Assembly: GCA_903905455.1 (NCBI GenBank)
Contig: CAIVGN010000129.1
Location: forward strand, 1 to 64,000
DNA length: 64,000 nucleotides
Origin: an uncultured Archangium sp.
Lineage (GTDB): Bacteria > Myxococcota > Myxococcia > Myxococcales > Myxococcaceae
Direction: 5' to 3'
The translations under genes and the position numbers were made by a program. The notes beneath the pieces were generated by a model that saw nothing but the letters and a program-made list of their open reading frames with translations, was not told where the DNA came from and did not search any database. This document shows, piece by piece, positions 59,947-64,000 of this stretch. The first letter of the stretch is position 1, and each line of letters opens with the position of its first letter.

Positions 59947-59962
59947 ACACTACATCTTGTGC
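59947..59962 (+). promoter_or_regulatory. NrdR box (proximal)
   Basis: ACACTACATCTTGTGC matches 13 of 16 positions of the NrdR consensus. It overlaps the spacer of a TTGACA-led promoter and lies about 250 bases before the nrdJ ATG. A complete NrdR is encoded in this window at 24568-25059. Confidence 0.75.
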
Positions 59963-59970
59963 CGCGATGC

Positions 59971-60000
59971 TTGACAGGTCGCTGAGGGCGGAGGCATAAG
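59971..60000 (+). promoter_or_regulatory. candidate nrdJ promoter
   Basis: TTGACA (59971-59976, perfect) and CATAAG (59995-60000, 4 of 6) are separated by 18 bases. A second perfect TTGACA at 59944 overlaps the NrdR box but has a poor -10. Either start leaves a leader of about 200 bases or more. Confidence 0.5.
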
Positions 60001-60009
60001 TCGCCCCCC

Positions 60010-60055
60010 CCAGCCGGCCAAAAGCCGGTTGGTTTCGGAGCGGGAGGGGCTCCGA
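60010..60055 (+). other. two consecutive hairpins in the nrdJ leader
   Basis: Stem 1 pairs CCAGCCGGC with GCCGGTTGG (9 pairs, one G-U) around CAAAA. Stem 2 pairs TCGGAGC with GCTCCGA (7 perfect pairs) around GGGAGGG. They lie near the predicted 5' end of the transcript. No T-tract follows, so they are not classical terminators. Confidence 0.45.
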
Positions 60056-60204
60056 CAGAACGCAACATCCTACCTTTCGCGACTTTCGCGCCCCAGGGGA
60101 TCCGTCCCGAGGGGATGAAGCCTTTTCGACTTTCACACACACCAGCAGTCAAGCAGTTAATCCCGGGTTGTCAGACCCAGCGGTTAGAAAAGAGGGCATC
60201 TCAA

Positions 60205-62964
<2,760 letters not shown>

Positions 62965-63108
62965 GGAAAGAATTCCCTGCACCGCTGCCGGGGCCCTCGG
63001 GTCTTCGGCGGCGGGGCGGTCTGAAATAGGGACAAGGGTCGGCCCTCGAGGCTGGGCCCAGACGGGGCGGACGCGAAGAGCGGCCCTGTCATTGATCTCG
63101 GGAGGGGG
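62965..63108. other. spacer between nrdJ and its terminator
   Basis: This 144-base GC-rich stretch contains one hairpin (CCGCTGCCG at 62981-62989 with CGGCGGCGG at 63006-63014, one G-U pair) without a T-tract. No coding or RNA gene could be supported, though its length before the terminator leaves room for a small 3'-derived RNA. Confidence 0.4.
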
Positions 63109-63141
63109 GCGGCTTCAGGCAACTGAAGCCGCTTTTTCTTT
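63109..63141 (+). terminator. Rho-independent terminator of nrdJ
   Basis: GCGGCTTCAG and CTGAAGCCGC form a perfect 10-base stem with a GCAA tetraloop, followed by TTTTTCTTT. This is the clearest intrinsic terminator in the window, placed just before the convergent gene. Confidence 0.95.
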
Positions 63142-63150
63142 ATGCCGGCG

Positions 63151-63636
63151 TCAGCGCCCGGCGTCGCGGGAGGCCGTGGTCAGCGAGGCCTTGAGCGCCA
63201 GCGCCTCGGCGTTCTGCGGGTCGACGGCGAGGACCCGGTCGACGAGGCCCAGCGCGCCCGGCACGTCGCCGTGGGAGCGCGAGCGGGCCAGCTCGAGGGG
63301 CCGGGTCACGTAGCGTGCCCAGGCCTTGTCGGTGAGCTGGCTGCGGACCGTGGGGGAGATCTGCCGGTCGAGGTCGAAGAAGCTCTTCGCCTGATCGGCA
63401 TCGAACTCGTCGAGGTGGTTGGCGAGGAAGGCGTACTCGGCCAGGGCCTTGTGCAGCGGCCCACAGGTCTTCGGCTCGCGCGACAGGCCCCGGCGCACCC
63501 ATTCCTGGGCCTTCACCACGTCACCGGCGAGGAAGTAGAGCTTGGCGGTCTCGGCGGCCGTGGGGCCCGCGGCGGGAGGCTTCGCCTTCGGAGCGGCCTG
63601 CATCACCACCAACCCGAGGAGCAGGGCGCGCAGCAC
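63151..63636 (-). CDS. exported TPR-like protein
   Basis: A 161-residue protein with a short hydrophobic N-terminus (MLRALLLGLVVMQAA) and a Pro/Ala linker, then helical repeats (AKLYFLAGDVVKAQEWVRRGLSREP; VPGALGLVDRVLAVDPQNAEALALKA). The repeats are TPR-like. It lies 2 bases after the sugar-transferase gene on the same strand, so a role in exopolysaccharide export or assembly is possible but inferred from position. Confidence 0.75.
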   Translation of the reverse strand: MLRALLLGLVVMQAAPKAKPPAAGPTAAETAKLYFLAGDVVKAQEWVRRGLSREPKTCGPLHKALAEYAFLANHLDEFDADQAKSFFDLDRQISPTVRSQLTDKAWARYVTRPLELARSRSHGDVPGALGLVDRVLAVDPQNAEALALKASLTTASRDAGR

Positions 63637-63638
63637 GG

Positions 63639-64000
<362 letters not shown>

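Larger units (their letters stand above)
59577..60204. other. 628-base intergenic region between ferredoxin and nrdJ
   Basis: This is the only stretch over 300 bases without a gene. I see no credible protein start, tRNA or B12 riboswitch (no GCCACTG core or B12 box). It holds two NrdR-box-like sites (59915-59962), TTGACA elements at 59944 and 59971, and two hairpins in the predicted nrdJ leader (60010-60055). Between 59600 and 59900 there are only short hairpins, such as AGGCCG/CGGCCT near 59860. Confidence 0.6.

Noticed and set aside
60115-60204. N-terminal extension of nrdJ from the ATG at 60115
   Set aside because: The extra 30 residues have no family similarity and no ribosome site, while AGAGGG stands correctly before 60205.
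62981-63014. Small RNA gene after nrdJ
   Set aside because: Only a GC-rich hairpin with no promoter or conserved motif can be seen, so the evidence is too weak for a feature of that type.

Overview
The window is a contiguous, high-GC, gene-dense bacterial chromosome segment. It carries about 68 protein-coding genes, including a truncated one at each edge. No rRNA, tRNA, CRISPR array, insertion sequence or prophage gene was found. A secreted metalloprotease with a MYXO-CTERM tail, abundant small lipoproteins and TPR proteins, a possible sigma-54 promoter, and the che, fab and nuo layouts point to a myxobacterium (Myxococcota). Genus is not assignable by eye. Codon use and GC look uniform, so this reads as core chromosome, not an island.

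Layout. 1-3420: chemotaxis adaptation genes (tail of a probable MCP, cheR, cheD, cheB, REC-HPt regulator). 3479-5086: formate-tetrahydrofolate ligase. 5185-10894: a partial complex I operon nuoC-D-G-H-I, followed by an AmpG-like permease and a membrane-anchored metallophosphoesterase. 13358-21692 (minus): a tightly overlapped series running uncharacterised gene, hemD, secreted protein, MYXO-CTERM metalloprotease, GspE/PilB-type ATPase, phospholipase D-like protein and two TPR proteins. 21753-23505: thioredoxin and MgtE. 23459-34464 (minus): a housekeeping cluster of yceD, rpmF, fabH, fabD, fabG, acpP, fabF, two lipoproteins, rpiB, a lipoprotein, then glyA, nrdR and ribD, with an OprP-type porin inserted on the other strand.

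34500-36259: TPR protein, lipoprotein, PilZ protein. 36310-43935: phosphate-type signalling and polyphosphate genes (PhoB-like regulator, PhoR-like kinase, phosphoesterase, second PhoB-like regulator, ppx/gppA divergent from ppk1). 44027-45982: tatA, a TPR protein and a sigma-70 family factor with a candidate sigma-54 promoter. 46086-51190 (minus): MFS transporter, pteridine-reductase-like SDR, FolB-cupin fusion, QueD/PTPS homologue, divergent FolE and FAD-linked oxidase. This pterin-type operon is the most unusual unit in the window. 51265-59576: reductase/LysR pair sharing a perfect palindrome, Rieske protein plus ThDP enzyme, uncharacterised proteins, BI-1 protein, [2Fe-2S] ferredoxin. 60205-62964: B12-dependent ribonucleotide reductase nrdJ behind tandem NrdR-box-like sites, whose likely regulator nrdR lies 35 kb away in the window. 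The right edge cuts a sugar-transferase gene.

Many same-strand neighbours share a 4-bp GTGA or ATGA start/stop overlap, so translational coupling is a common organising principle here. Functions are assigned from residues and motifs read directly in the translations. No database search was run.
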